Assembly: GCF_022811845.1 (NCBI RefSeq)
Contig: NZ_CP064266.1
Span: 2,046,001-2,110,000 of the forward strand
DNA: 64,000 nt
Reading direction: 5' to 3'
Source: Bacillus pseudomycoides
GTDB lineage: Bacteria > Bacillota > Bacilli > Bacillales > Bacillaceae_G
The translations under genes and the position numbers were made by a program. This document shows positions 35,482-44,789 of this stretch, one piece after another; within the stretch, counting starts at the first letter, position 1, and every line of letters begins with the position of its first letter. The notes under the pieces are model-generated. The model made no database searches. It saw only the letters and a list, made by a program, of their open reading frames with translations, and was not told the origin of the DNA.

Positions 35482-36270
35482 ATGAAATCCTATACACAAT
35501 TTGAACGAAGAAAATACATATTGGATGAGCTAGAAAAATACAATCGAGTGATGGTAAATGATTTAGCCAAGGCGTTAAATGTTACGACAGAAACAATTCG
35601 AAGAGATTTAGATATGATGCATAAGGAAGGTAAGCTTACGAAAATACATGGTGGTGCAGTTAAGAAAAAAGATCATACTATTGAATTTTATTTTGAGAAA
35701 CGTCGATCTGAGAATATTGAAGAAAAACGAAAAATTGCTATGGAAGCAAGTAAATTGGTAGAAGATAATGATATTATCGCAATTGAAATTGGGACGACTA
35801 CGATACAAGTTTTGGATTTTATACATGATAAAAAGAATTTGACGGTCCTAACAAACTCAATACCAGCCGTTAATAAAGTTATTGAGCTTAAAGAACAGTA
35901 TGATTCATTTGATTGTAAATTAATAGTCTTTGGTGGGATGCTAAATTCCAATTCATTAGCATTGTCTGGAGACATGATGCTAAACTATCTTGACCACTTC
36001 ACTGTTAATAAATTATTTGCTTCGTGTGATGGAATTTCTTTAGAAAAAGAACTGACATGTTCGTATATGGAAGACGCACAAGTTTTTCAGCAGTTAAAGA
36101 AAAATGCAAAACAAGTTGTGATGATGGTAGATGAGTCAAAGTTTAACTTAACAAAGTTTTATAAAAGCGGAAATTTTGATGATATAGATGCACTATATAC
36201 AAATGCTAAACTCGATGAAGTATGGCAAAACGTCCTAATAAGTAAAGGGATTGAAGTAATAACAGTATAG
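35482..36270 (+). CDS. DeoR-family regulator of the phosphodiester import operon
   Basis: 262 residues: an N-terminal DeoR HTH (about 1-58, ERRKYILDELEKYNRVMVNDLAKALNVTTETIRRDL) with the family KIHGGAV motif, then a ribose-5-phosphate-isomerase-like effector domain with IAIEIGTTTIQVLDF and VMMVDESKFN. DeoR repressors respond to phosphorylated sugars or sugar alcohols; GlpR, a relative, responds to glycerol-3-phosphate. It sits directly ahead of the ABC import genes, behind its own terminator (about 36285-36324), and probably controls them through the tandem repeats at 36323-36400. The effector could be glycerol-3-phosphate or a related product, which is an inference. Confidence 0.9.
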   Translation: MKSYTQFERRKYILDELEKYNRVMVNDLAKALNVTTETIRRDLDMMHKEGKLTKIHGGAVKKKDHTIEFYFEKRRSENIEEKRKIAMEASKLVEDNDIIAIEIGTTTIQVLDFIHDKKNLTVLTNSIPAVNKVIELKEQYDSFDCKLIVFGGMLNSNSLALSGDMMLNYLDHFTVNKLFASCDGISLEKELTCSYMEDAQVFQQLKKNAKQVVMMVDESKFNLTKFYKSGNFDDIDALYTNAKLDEVWQNVLISKGIEVITV

Positions 36271-36284
36271 AAAGAAAATCTTAA

Positions 36285-36324
36285 AGTAGACTATTTCTTA
36301 GTGACATAAGAAATAGTCTTTTTT
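36285..36324 (+). terminator. Terminator after the DeoR-family gene
   Basis: AGACTATTTCTTA / TAAGAAATAGTCT stem with a T6 run, between the regulator and the ABC operon. Confidence 0.88.
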
Positions 36325-36400
36325 GTTAATATGTTGTTTTGTATTGTTAATATGTTGTTTTTACAATTTATTAACATAATGACAACATTGCGTTAATAAT
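36323..36400 (+). promoter_or_regulatory. Tandem and inverted repeats before the ABC operon (probable DeoR operator)
   Basis: TTGTTAATATGTTGTTTT occurs twice in tandem (36323-36340 and 36344-36361, period 21 bases, two helical turns). A diverged inverted copy (ATTAACATAATGACAACA, about 36370-36387) follows. The repeats lie between the regulator's terminator and the first permease gene and are a convincing operator cluster. Confidence 0.7.
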
Positions 36401-36434
36401 GTGCTCGTACAATATGAATTAGGAGGTGACAAGA

Positions 36435-37301
36435 ATGCAAATAAAATTATCAAAAGCTGTGTTCTTTTTATTACCGGTTGGAATACCTCTAATCTTGTTT
36501 TGGATTATTCCGAATGTAATTAGTTTAGGTATTAGTTTTACAGACTGGGATTTCATGACAACTGATTTTAATTTTGTTGGTTTAGATAACTATTTTAATT
36601 TGTTTACACAGGATGCTTTTATACAGGCATTGTTAAATACTCTTTATTTCGGGATTGGGACAGTTATTCCAACGATTGCATTAGGTTTAGGTTTCGCATT
36701 GTTCTTCCGAAAAAAATTCAAAGGTTCTGCAATTTATCAATTATTGATTTTTTCACCTTGGGTAACGCCAACAGTAGCTGTATCGATTGTATGGTCACTT
36801 TTATATGAACCTAAATTTGGAGTTATAAATGAGGTACTAGGCTTTTTGGGGATACCGGGTTTGGACTGGCTGCAGAGTAGTCATACAGCGATGCTAGCGG
36901 TCATTATTGTAACAGTATGGAAATTAGTTGGATGGACGATGATTTTCTATATTGGTGCATTAGAGAAAGTACCAGATAGTTTGTATGAAGCGGCTAGTAT
37001 TGATGGGGCGAATTCATGGCAGAAATTCCAATATGTAACACTACCGATGGTTTCACCAACAACTTTTTTCTTAGTTGTTGTCAATACAATTTCTGCGGTG
37101 CAGGCTTACGATCAAATAAAAATTTTAACACAAGGTGGACCTAGTGGATCGACGCGAACGTTACTTTATTTATTCTTCCAACAAGGGTTTGAACAGTTCG
37201 ATATGGGATCTGCAACGGCAATTGCATTTATTATATTAATCATTACAATTCTACTATCTATTATAAACAAGATAATAGGTGATAAGTGGGTGAACTATTA
37301 A
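36435..37301 (+). CDS. ABC transporter permease, UgpA/MalF-like
   Basis: About 289 residues with six membrane helices and the cytoplasmic EAA loop EAASIDGANSWQKFQYVTLPM (about 185-205) that contacts the ATPase. I use ATG 36435 (MQIKLSKAVFF), preceded by AGGAGGTG; an in-frame GTG at 36426 lies inside that site. It belongs to the carbohydrate-uptake family of permeases. It is the first gene of a dense operon with a second permease (10-base gap), binding protein, PHP esterase, HAD phosphatase and ATPase. Confidence 0.92.
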   Translation: MQIKLSKAVFFLLPVGIPLILFWIIPNVISLGISFTDWDFMTTDFNFVGLDNYFNLFTQDAFIQALLNTLYFGIGTVIPTIALGLGFALFFRKKFKGSAIYQLLIFSPWVTPTVAVSIVWSLLYEPKFGVINEVLGFLGIPGLDWLQSSHTAMLAVIIVTVWKLVGWTMIFYIGALEKVPDSLYEAASIDGANSWQKFQYVTLPMVSPTTFFLVVVNTISAVQAYDQIKILTQGGPSGSTRTLLYLFFQQGFEQFDMGSATAIAFIILIITILLSIINKIIGDKWVNY

Positions 37302-37311
37302 GGTGAATAAT

Positions 37312-38130
37312 ATGAAAAAAGCTCCATTAATCATAAAGCATCTCTTTTTAGCTTTATCAAGTATCTTGTTTGTCTTTCCATTCATATGGATGGTACTTGG
37401 TTCGTTTAAAACATCCAGTGAAGTATTGCAAGGAGGCTTCTGGCCTAAGGAATTTCACTGGGAAAATTATCGTCAAGTATTAGAAATTCTTCCATTTAAC
37501 ACGTATTTATTTAATAGTTTTTATACCTCTTTCATTATTACTATATATGTACTTATTTCGTCTGCACTCTTTGCTTATATGTTGGCATTTTATAAGTTCA
37601 AAGGGAAGAACGTAACGTTTAGTATCGTCATGGCAACCTATATGATTCCTGGAGCTGTATCGTATGTTCCTGTATATGTGATGTTAGGAAAGTTTGGGTT
37701 ACTTAATTCCCATTTTGGATATATCATTTCTATGGCTGTTAGTGTATTCGGTATTTTCTATTTAAAACAATCATTCCACAAAATTGGTTATGAAACAGTA
37801 GAAGCAGCCAAAATTGATGGAGCAAGTGATTGGAGGATTCTTTGGAAGATTGTTTTTCCAATGACGCGATCATCATTTGTAACACTAGGATTGGTAACAT
37901 TTATTGGGAATTATAATAATTACATCTGGCCAGCTCTTATATTGAAAGATAATACACAAAAATTAATTACTAACGGAATTGCTGATTATTTCATTAATAG
38001 TTCCTTAGGTCGAGATTGGTCACACATTATGGTTGCAAGTACAATCGCGACGGTGCCACTCTTACTTGTATTTTTAGTTTTACAAAAATGGTTCCTCTCA
38101 GGCGTTACTGATTCAGGAATAAAGGGTTAA
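37312..38130 (+). CDS. ABC transporter permease, UgpE/MalG-like
   Basis: About 272 residues, six membrane helices, with the EAA motif EAAKIDGASDWRILWKIVFPM (about 160-180). I prefer ATG 37312 (MKKAPLIIKHLF) with AAGGTG six bases upstream over an in-frame GTG at 37303. It forms the translocation pore with the preceding permease. In the Ugp family these systems import glycerol-3-phosphate and glycerophosphodiesters; the specificity is inferred only from the neighbouring phosphoesterases. Confidence 0.92.
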   Translation: MKKAPLIIKHLFLALSSILFVFPFIWMVLGSFKTSSEVLQGGFWPKEFHWENYRQVLEILPFNTYLFNSFYTSFIITIYVLISSALFAYMLAFYKFKGKNVTFSIVMATYMIPGAVSYVPVYVMLGKFGLLNSHFGYIISMAVSVFGIFYLKQSFHKIGYETVEAAKIDGASDWRILWKIVFPMTRSSFVTLGLVTFIGNYNNYIWPALILKDNTQKLITNGIADYFINSSLGRDWSHIMVASTIATVPLLLVFLVLQKWFLSGVTDSGIKG

Positions 38131-38154
38131 CTAAATATAAAGGAGATATTCGGG

Positions 38155-39516
38155 ATGAGAAAATTATTCATGCTTCTAACGGTTTTGTCATTGTTTGTTA
38201 GTGCACTTGCAGGCTGTTCAGGCGGAAAAGGAAGTACTGTTAAAGCAAGTAAAGAAGGGGAAAAGATTGTTGTCCCGTTTATTAATGGGATAGGTGGTTC
38301 TCTTGCAGATCGTGTAGATAAGATTGTGGAGGAATACAATAAAAGCCAGGACAAATATGTAGTGAAAACGACGAAAGCCGGTAACTACGATGAGTCTTAT
38401 CAAAAGCTTCAAAGTGGATTTGCAGCGAATAACCAAGAAGCAATTGCATTGCTAGGTTCAGATGTCATTCAAGAATATGCTAAGAAAAAGTTAATTGTAC
38501 CTATAGATGAATATGTTAAAAGTGATAATAAATTTAAAAAAGAAGATTATGGAAAAGGATTTATGGATCAAGCAACAATTAACGGGGAATTATACGGAAT
38601 TCCTTTTTACGGTACAACTCAAGTTTTTTATTACAATAAAAAAGTGTTAGCAGAAAATGGCTTTACTGCTGAGGATTTAAAGACATGGGAAGGTGTAGAA
38701 AAAGTAGCGAAAAAAGTAGCAAAACATGACGCAAATGGAGATGTCACATACGCAGGTTGGATGCCAATGTGGGGTACGTCAAACTTAATTGACGCAGTTC
38801 GCAGTGCTGGTGGAAATGTATTAAGTGAAGATGGGACAAAGGTATTAATTAACGATGAAACTTGGGTTACAGTATGGGGAAAATTCCGTACATGGATTCA
38901 CGAAGATAAGATTATGAACATTCATTCAGGTGGAACTGGATGGGAATATTGGGATAAAACAATCATTGATTTAGTTGAAGGGAGAACGTTAGGATTTACA
39001 GGCTCATCTGGCGACCAAGGATTTGTTTTTAAATCGTTAGGTAAAGGAATGACTGAGGAAGAACGCCTTAACACATTTGGATCATTATCACAACCAGCTT
39101 GGGGTAATAATAAACCAGCACCAAAATTAGAAACGTATTTGTTCACATTAACGAGAAATATTGATCCTGAAGTAGCAAAAGGTGCATATGACTTTATGAA
39201 ATTCGCTACAAGCACTGAAAAAACGGCTGAATGGTCAATGGAAACAGGTTATATCCCAGTTCGTAACAATGTGACAGAGTATGGACCTTATGCTGAATTT
39301 GTGAAAAAACAACCGCAAGCATTAGTTCCAGTAGAGCAAGCGAATAAATATGGAGTTGCACCATTTACGGATCCAACAGGCGGTAAAATCAATGACGCGT
39401 TAAATGTAGCGAAGGATAAAGTAGAAATTGAAGGGGTTTCTGCTAAAAAAGCCCTAGATGAAGCCGCTAAAATTGCACAAGAAGAATTAGATAAAGTGTT
39501 GAAAAAGAAGAAATAA
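38155..39516 (+). CDS. Extracellular solute-binding lipoprotein, UgpB-like
   Basis: 453 residues, family-1 solute-binding protein. It has a lipoprotein signal with Cys21 in SALAGCSGG, then the bilobal binding fold (EEYNKSQDKYVV, YGIPFYGTTQVFYYNKKVLAENG, AKGAYDFMKFATSTEKTAEWSMETGYIPVRNN). It captures the substrate outside the cell for the two permeases. It has a C-terminal Lys-rich tail. It is preceded by AAAGGAGATATTC and sits 24 bases behind the second permease. A hairpin after the stop (GAGGTGCTTTTG / CAAAAGTACCTC, about 39530-39560) may reduce transcription into the downstream genes. Confidence 0.92.
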   Translation: MRKLFMLLTVLSLFVSALAGCSGGKGSTVKASKEGEKIVVPFINGIGGSLADRVDKIVEEYNKSQDKYVVKTTKAGNYDESYQKLQSGFAANNQEAIALLGSDVIQEYAKKKLIVPIDEYVKSDNKFKKEDYGKGFMDQATINGELYGIPFYGTTQVFYYNKKVLAENGFTAEDLKTWEGVEKVAKKVAKHDANGDVTYAGWMPMWGTSNLIDAVRSAGGNVLSEDGTKVLINDETWVTVWGKFRTWIHEDKIMNIHSGGTGWEYWDKTIIDLVEGRTLGFTGSSGDQGFVFKSLGKGMTEEERLNTFGSLSQPAWGNNKPAPKLETYLFTLTRNIDPEVAKGAYDFMKFATSTEKTAEWSMETGYIPVRNNVTEYGPYAEFVKKQPQALVPVEQANKYGVAPFTDPTGGKINDALNVAKDKVEIEGVSAKKALDEAAKIAQEELDKVLKKKK

Positions 39517-39601
39517 TATTAATAGAAATATGAGGTGCTTTTGAACACCAAAAGTACCTCTATGATTCTATCATTAAAATATTAAAAAAGGTGTGGGAAT
39601 C

Positions 39602-41029
39602 ATGATTGAAATGAAAGGTACGATGACTCTTTCTCCATTCGTAAAAAATAAACATTCTTTTCTAATGGATGCAACCGATATTATTAATTTTACAGTAACG
39701 ATCGATCAAGGAGCCAGTCGGAAAATTCCGCTCTTACTAATCTTGCGAGACTCTAAAGGGTGTGTGCGTATACAATATCAAACGCCAATTGTTGACGAAA
39801 AACTAGTTGTTGCAACAAATCCAAAGTTTTGTTCAGCTGGTTGCGTTGGAGGAGAAATAGCGTCTGGTAATTGGGAGCTAGAAGTAGTATATACGCCTCA
39901 TTGTGCAAATAAAGCACTAAAATTTACCGGAAGAAAAGTTGATTACACAGTAAATATATCAGTGAATGACGAGTTAGAACGAGAATATAATCGAGAGCAT
40001 TTTTGCAAAGAAAATGTCTTTATTCATGAAAACGATTTTGAAAAAGTAGTGAATGAAGAGCATCGTTGGTACAAAGGAGATTTTCATGTCCATACAAATT
40101 TAACGGACGGCGAGATAGATGATGAACTGGCAATGAGTGTATGTGAAAAACAAGAATTGGATTTCTTATATGCGACGGAACACAATATTGTAATGCCATC
40201 TTATCAAAAAGGAAGCACATTAATTATACCATCTATGGAACTTACAACTCCTTATGGTCATTACAATATATTCGGTATGAAGGAGTATGTTAACTTTACA
40301 GAGTATTTAGATGAATCATTCAGCGCCAAAAGTATGAATGAGCTATTTTCTCTCATGAAAGAAAAAGACTATTTAATTAGTGTGAATCATCCATTTATGA
40401 AACCGTGGACGAACCAAATTAATATTAATCTAGAAAATATTCATACAATGGAAATCATGTGTGATCCAACTTATAGCAAAAGCAAGCCATCTACTTTAGA
40501 AGCTTTAAAGTTCTTCGATCAAATGTGGTTAAGTGGTCTTAAAATCTGGGGGATTGGCGGAAGTGATTCTCATTTACATCCATCTAAAACATTCCCAGGA
40601 TCTAAAGATCCATCAATCTATGGTGACCCAGGAACGTACGTATTATGTAATGGCTTATCTATTAAAAACTTAAAAGATGCGATCCAAAGAGGTAGAATTT
40701 ATTTTTCTCGATTTAGAAAATTAGAGATAGCTATTCAAAATGAAGGTAAAACCATTTATGTCGGCGATGAGGCTCAGGGAAATATTCGCTACAACATTCA
40801 TACAGATAAACCCTGCGAGTGGAGATTGATTGTGAATGGTCAAATTATCGAAAAAGAATTTGGCAGCTACGTAACCTTTGACTTTTATTTAAATGAAGGA
40901 GCATATGCCAGAGTTGAAGGTTGGGAAGATGATGAATTAGTGGCGTTTATAAATCCTATTCATAATAACGTTAGGCATAAGAATATTAAAACATGGTATG
41001 AAGTTTTAGGGGGATTAGAAGATGAATAA
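39602..41029 (+). CDS. PHP-domain phosphoesterase, CehA/McbA-like
   Basis: About 475 residues. A beta-rich N-terminal region (about 1-150) precedes a PHP metal-dependent domain. The latter has DFHVHTNLTDG (Asp160, His162, His164), ATEHN, PSMELTTPYGHYNIFG, NHPF and GGSDSHLHPSKT, i.e. the residues that bind the metal cluster in PHP enzymes. A C-terminal beta region (about 375-475) follows. The family hydrolyses phosphoesters and, in CehA, carbamates. It is cytosolic, without a signal peptide. I use ATG 39602 (AAAAAGGTGTG upstream) rather than an in-frame GTG nine bases earlier. Next to an importer, it probably hydrolyses the imported phosphodiester. The stop overlaps the HAD gene by eight bases. 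Confidence 0.87.
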   Translation: MIEMKGTMTLSPFVKNKHSFLMDATDIINFTVTIDQGASRKIPLLLILRDSKGCVRIQYQTPIVDEKLVVATNPKFCSAGCVGGEIASGNWELEVVYTPHCANKALKFTGRKVDYTVNISVNDELEREYNREHFCKENVFIHENDFEKVVNEEHRWYKGDFHVHTNLTDGEIDDELAMSVCEKQELDFLYATEHNIVMPSYQKGSTLIIPSMELTTPYGHYNIFGMKEYVNFTEYLDESFSAKSMNELFSLMKEKDYLISVNHPFMKPWTNQININLENIHTMEIMCDPTYSKSKPSTLEALKFFDQMWLSGLKIWGIGGSDSHLHPSKTFPGSKDPSIYGDPGTYVLCNGLSIKNLKDAIQRGRIYFSRFRKLEIAIQNEGKTIYVGDEAQGNIRYNIHTDKPCEWRLIVNGQIIEKEFGSYVTFDFYLNEGAYARVEGWEDDELVAFINPIHNNVRHKNIKTWYEVLGGLEDE

Positions 41030-41729
41030 AGGAATTATTTTTGATAAAGATGGAACACTAATACAGCTAGACTCTGTCTGGTACACAATTGTTCATCATG
41101 TGCTAGATGATATATTTCAAATGTATCCAAATGAAAAAAATAAACGAAATGACTACCTAAAGATTATTGGTATGAGTGATAACGATTTTGAGAGTACAAG
41201 TTTACTAGCTTGTCGCACAAATTACTTTATTGCGGCTGCATGGTTTTTGTTGTTAGAAAATCAAAATATAAATAAAGAGAATTTTATTCATGATGTATGT
41301 GCATTATTTAAAAAACACTCTACAGCAGATGATCTCGTATTTACAGAAGTGGAAGGTGCAAAGGAAACATTAAAATATTTAAAAGACCATGAATATGTGA
41401 TTGGAGTTGTTACAGCAGATGACGTTGATGCGGCCATTCATTCACTTAAAATGACAGGATTATATGATTATGTGGATTTTTTAGGTGCAGATGATGGTGT
41501 CAATAAAACAAAACCTGAAAGTGATTTTTATCATATGTTCAAAGAGAAGTTTGCACTGGCTGAAGAAGATGTGTTTATGGTAGGTGATACATTAACAGAC
41601 GTTAGATTTGCAAGAAATAGCAACATTAAAGTAGTGGGCGTCCTGTCAGGTGCGAGTAAGAAGGAAGATTTAGAAGAAGAAGCAGATTATATTTTAGACA
41701 GTATGAAGGATATTTCCAAAATTTTATAA
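41022..41729 (+). CDS. HAD-family phosphatase, phosphoglycolate-phosphatase-like
   Basis: 235 residues with the four HAD motifs: FDKDGTL (DxD nucleophile, residues 8-14), the TAD threonine region IGVVTADD, the Lys of KPESDFY, and the acidic pair VGDTLTDVRFA. The cap is the C1 helical type. It overlaps the PHP gene by eight bases and is translated from GGGGGA within it, so the two enzymes are made together. A plausible sequence is cleavage of an imported diester by the PHP enzyme and dephosphorylation of its product by this one; the substrate is not known. Confidence 0.88.
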   Translation: MNKGIIFDKDGTLIQLDSVWYTIVHHVLDDIFQMYPNEKNKRNDYLKIIGMSDNDFESTSLLACRTNYFIAAAWFLLLENQNINKENFIHDVCALFKKHSTADDLVFTEVEGAKETLKYLKDHEYVIGVVTADDVDAAIHSLKMTGLYDYVDFLGADDGVNKTKPESDFYHMFKEKFALAEEDVFMVGDTLTDVRFARNSNIKVVGVLSGASKKEDLEEEADYILDSMKDISKIL

Positions 41730-41797
41730 AACAATGGTGTGATCAATATTGTCGATAACAGTATCTTTCAAAATAGCTAAAATTATAGGAGGCAATT

Positions 41798-42898
41798 ATG
41801 GCTCAGCTATCATTCAAAAATATTTATAAGAAATATGATCATGATGTGACAATCGTAAAAGATTTTAATCTAGAAGTGAATGATGGAGAATTTATCGTTT
41901 TGGTTGGACCTTCAGGATGTGGGAAATCTACGACATTACGTATGATTGCAGGACTTGAGGAAATTTCAGAGGGAGACTTTTATATTGATAGAGAGCGTGT
42001 AAATGATGTTACACCGAAAGATCGAGATATCGCAATGGTTTTTCAAAACTACGCTCTTTATCCACATATGACAGTTTATGATAATATGGCGTTCGGCTTA
42101 AAGCTGCGAAAATATAGTAAAGCAGAAATTGATCAACGTGTGAAACATGCAGCACAAATCCTTGGGCTTGAAAAATATTTAGAGCGAAAGCCAAAAGCAC
42201 TTTCAGGTGGACAACGTCAGCGTGTTGCATTAGGTCGAGCGATTGTTCGGAATGCAAAAGTTTTCTTAATGGACGAGCCATTATCAAATTTGGATGCGAA
42301 ACTACGCGTTCAAATGCGTGCTGAGATTACAAAGTTACACCAACAGCTGCAAACAACAACTGTATATGTTACGCATGATCAAATAGAAGCGATGACAATG
42401 GCGACACGCTTAGTTGTACTAAAGGATGGTATCATCCAACAAGTCGGTACCCCTAAAGAGGTCTATGAAAGACCAGAGAATGTATTTGTCGGGGGCTTTA
42501 TTGGTTCTCCCGGAATGAATTTTTTAAAAGGAATATTAACAGAAAATGCTGTTATGATTGATAAATGGAAAATCGAAATTTCAGAAGAGCGGATGAAAAG
42601 TTTGCGAAACAAAGGGTATGCCAATAAAGAAATTATCATAGGGATACGTCCAGAAGATTTTTATTGTGGAAAAAAACTTTTAGAGTTACCTCATAATACA
42701 AAGATAACGGTAACTATTGATGTGTCAGAATTAATGGGATCAGAAACATATCTTTATTCTAATATCAATGGTCAATCCTTTGTTGCGCGTGTTAACTCCT
42801 CAGTTGATGTGCATAGTCAATCTGAGATGGATCTAGCTTTGGATATGGAAAAAGTTCATTATTTTGATTCTGAAACTGAAAAACGGATTGTTTTATAG
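41798..42898 (+). CDS. ABC transporter ATPase, UgpC/MsmX-like
   Basis: 366 residues. The nucleotide-binding domain (about 1-235) has Walker A GPSGCGKST, the Q loop in VFQNYALYPHMTVYDN, signature LSGGQRQR, Walker B VFLMDEPLSNLD and switch His in VTHDQ; a C-terminal TOBE/OB regulatory domain (about 240-366) with IGIRPEDF. It energises the two permeases of this operon. Ends before a stem-loop (42943-42982). Confidence 0.92.
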   Translation: MAQLSFKNIYKKYDHDVTIVKDFNLEVNDGEFIVLVGPSGCGKSTTLRMIAGLEEISEGDFYIDRERVNDVTPKDRDIAMVFQNYALYPHMTVYDNMAFGLKLRKYSKAEIDQRVKHAAQILGLEKYLERKPKALSGGQRQRVALGRAIVRNAKVFLMDEPLSNLDAKLRVQMRAEITKLHQQLQTTTVYVTHDQIEAMTMATRLVVLKDGIIQQVGTPKEVYERPENVFVGGFIGSPGMNFLKGILTENAVMIDKWKIEISEERMKSLRNKGYANKEIIIGIRPEDFYCGKKLLELPHNTKITVTIDVSELMGSETYLYSNINGQSFVARVNSSVDVHSQSEMDLALDMEKVHYFDSETEKRIVL

Positions 42899-42942
42899 GC
42901 TATTCGATTATTAAGTCATCAACACTTTGATGGAATGAATTT

Positions 42943-42982
42943 CTTTAGGCTTATCCAAAACAGGGATAGGCCTTTGTTGTTG
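42943..42982 (+). terminator. Terminator of the ABC operon
   Basis: TAGGCTTATCC pairs imperfectly with GGGATAGGCCT, followed by TTTGTTG. Confidence 0.55.
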
Positions 42983-43044
42983 TTGAACTCTTTTAACAGG
43001 TTTGTTTTATATAAATACAAGCTGAAAAACTGACATGAAATCCA

Positions 43045-43161
43045 TTTCTTTTTAGGTGGATGAGAGCATCCGACATGCCTAGAAACGGTCAGAGCCTTTT
43101 CCTGCGTCATGCCATGTTAAAACAAAGAGAGAAAACGAGTACAGGTCACGTTCTCTTTGTT
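43045..43161 (+). repeat. Dispersed ~120-base structured repeat, copy B
   Basis: TTTCTTTTTAGGTGGATGAGAGCATCC, AGAAACGGTCAGAGCC, CATGCCATGTTAAAAC, and a 3' stem ACAAAGAGAGAA...TTCTCTTTGT (43122-43161). It is the best preserved of the four copies. It lies inside the 653-base gap before ald; a TATATAA box stands about 35 bases before it, as in copies A and C. Confidence 0.75.
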
Positions 43162-43437
43162 GTGGTAGTGTCTTGTATATTTGGAAAACAAAATGGATTT
43201 TATATAAAAAGAATATATTTCTAAAATATTACAGGAGATAAAAGGTGTATATGTATACGGTTTTTGTTAATTTTTCGCATTGTTATATTATTGTCAAATA
43301 ATAAATGATTAATGTGTAGTTTCCATGGTTATAATAAAAGTAGAATGGTAGATAATAAAAAATATGAAACTTCCCCTATGAAATAAAGTTCTTTATATTT
43401 ACACTATTCTAAATATAAAAACTTTTAAAATCTAGTA

Positions 43438-43451
43438 TGTTAGCGTTTTCA
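43438..43451 (+). promoter_or_regulatory. cre-like CcpA site upstream of ald
   Basis: TGTTAGCGTTTTCA matches the CcpA consensus TGNAANCGNWNNCA with one core difference (T for A), 101 bases before the ald start. The bases 43165-43437 between the repeat and this site are AT-rich and show no gene. Confidence 0.55.
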
Positions 43452-43551
43452 TAACTTTGAAGTTATGCTAGAATAAGGACATAAGTTATTAATTATTAAA
43501 AAAAGAAAAAAGAATTCCTTTTTTCTGTTAATTATAAGGGGGCATTTCATT

Positions 43552-44685
43552 ATGCGTATTGGGGTACCAACAGAAATTAAAAACAACGAAAACCGTGTGG
43601 CAATGACACCAGCTGGTGTTGTACATTTAGTTCGTAATAATCACAAAGTATTCATTCAAAAGGGTGCAGGTTTAGGATCTGGTTTCACAGATGCTGAGTA
43701 CATTGAAGCAGGTGCAAAAATCGTTGATACAGCTGAAGAAGCTTGGAACATGGATATGGTAATGAAAGTTAAGGAACCAATTGAAAGCGAATACAAACAC
43801 TTCAGCGAAGGTTTAATTCTATTCACATATCTACACTTAGCTCCAGAACCAGAATTAACAAAAGCTTTAATTGAAAAGAAAGTTGTAGCTATCGCTTACG
43901 AAACAGTACAATTAGAAAATCGTTCTTTACCATTACTTGCACCTATGAGTGAAGTAGCTGGTCGTATGTCTGCACAAATCGGTGCACAATTCCTTGAGAA
44001 AAACAAAGGCGGTAAAGGTATCTTACTAGCAGGCGTTCCAGGGGTAAAACGTGGTAAAGTAACAATTATCGGTGGTGGACAAGCTGGTACAAATGCTGCT
44101 AAAATTGCAGTTGGACTAGGTGCGGATGTAACAATCATCGACTTAAGTGCAGAACGTCTTCGTCAATTAGATGACATTTTCGGTAACCAAGTGAAAACTT
44201 TAATGTCTAACCCATACAATATTGCAGAAGCTGTAAAAGAATCTGATCTTGTAATCGGTGCGGTATTAATTCCAGGTGCAAAAGCTCCAAAACTTGTAAC
44301 AGAAGAAATGATTAAATCAATGGAACCAGGTTCTGTTGTAGTAGATATCGCAATTGACCAAGGTGGTATTTTCGAAACAACTGACCGCATTACAACTCAT
44401 GATAACCCAACTTATGAAAAACATGGCGTTGTTCATTATGCAGTTGCAAACATGCCAGGTGCGGTTCCACGTACATCAACTCTTGCATTAACAAACGTAA
44501 CAGTACCATACGCAGTGCAAATTGCAAACAAAGGCTACAAAGAAGCTTGCCTAGGCAACTCTGCATTATTAAAAGGTATTAATACATTAGATGGTTATGT
44601 AACATTCGAAGCAGTTGCAGAAGCTCATGGTGTAGAATACAAAGGTGCAAAAGAATTATTAGAAGCAGAAACTGTATCTTGCTAA
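43552..44685 (+). CDS. ald: L-alanine dehydrogenase
   Basis: 377 residues, alanine dehydrogenase/PNT family: reversible NAD-dependent deamination of L-alanine to pyruvate. It starts MRIGVPTEIKNNENRVAMTPAGV and has the substrate Lys in KVKEPIESEY, the His in FTYLHLAP, the NAD Rossmann loop IGGGQAGTNAAKIA (about 173-186) and VVDIAIDQGG. Length and sequence are typical of Bacillus Ald. AAGGGGGC precedes the start. Codon use looks like that of a highly expressed gene. An APC-type permease follows after a terminator. Confidence 0.96.
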   Translation: MRIGVPTEIKNNENRVAMTPAGVVHLVRNNHKVFIQKGAGLGSGFTDAEYIEAGAKIVDTAEEAWNMDMVMKVKEPIESEYKHFSEGLILFTYLHLAPEPELTKALIEKKVVAIAYETVQLENRSLPLLAPMSEVAGRMSAQIGAQFLEKNKGGKGILLAGVPGVKRGKVTIIGGGQAGTNAAKIAVGLGADVTIIDLSAERLRQLDDIFGNQVKTLMSNPYNIAEAVKESDLVIGAVLIPGAKAPKLVTEEMIKSMEPGSVVVDIAIDQGGIFETTDRITTHDNPTYEKHGVVHYAVANMPGAVPRTSTLALTNVTVPYAVQIANKGYKEACLGNSALLKGINTLDGYVTFEAVAEAHGVEYKGAKELLEAETVSC

Positions 44686-44727
44686 TTGAAGCATAATACA
44701 AACTAAAAATCGAACAATATTTAATAC

Positions 44728-44772
44728 AACATGATAAGAGCTAAGAGAGAAGACCTCTTAGCTCTTCTTAGT
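44728..44772 (+). terminator. Hairpin between ald and the permease
   Basis: AAGAGCTAAGAG / CTCTTAGCTCTT stem, weak T-run; partial readthrough into the permease is possible. Confidence 0.7.
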
Positions 44773-44789
44773 AAAAGGGGGCATACATC

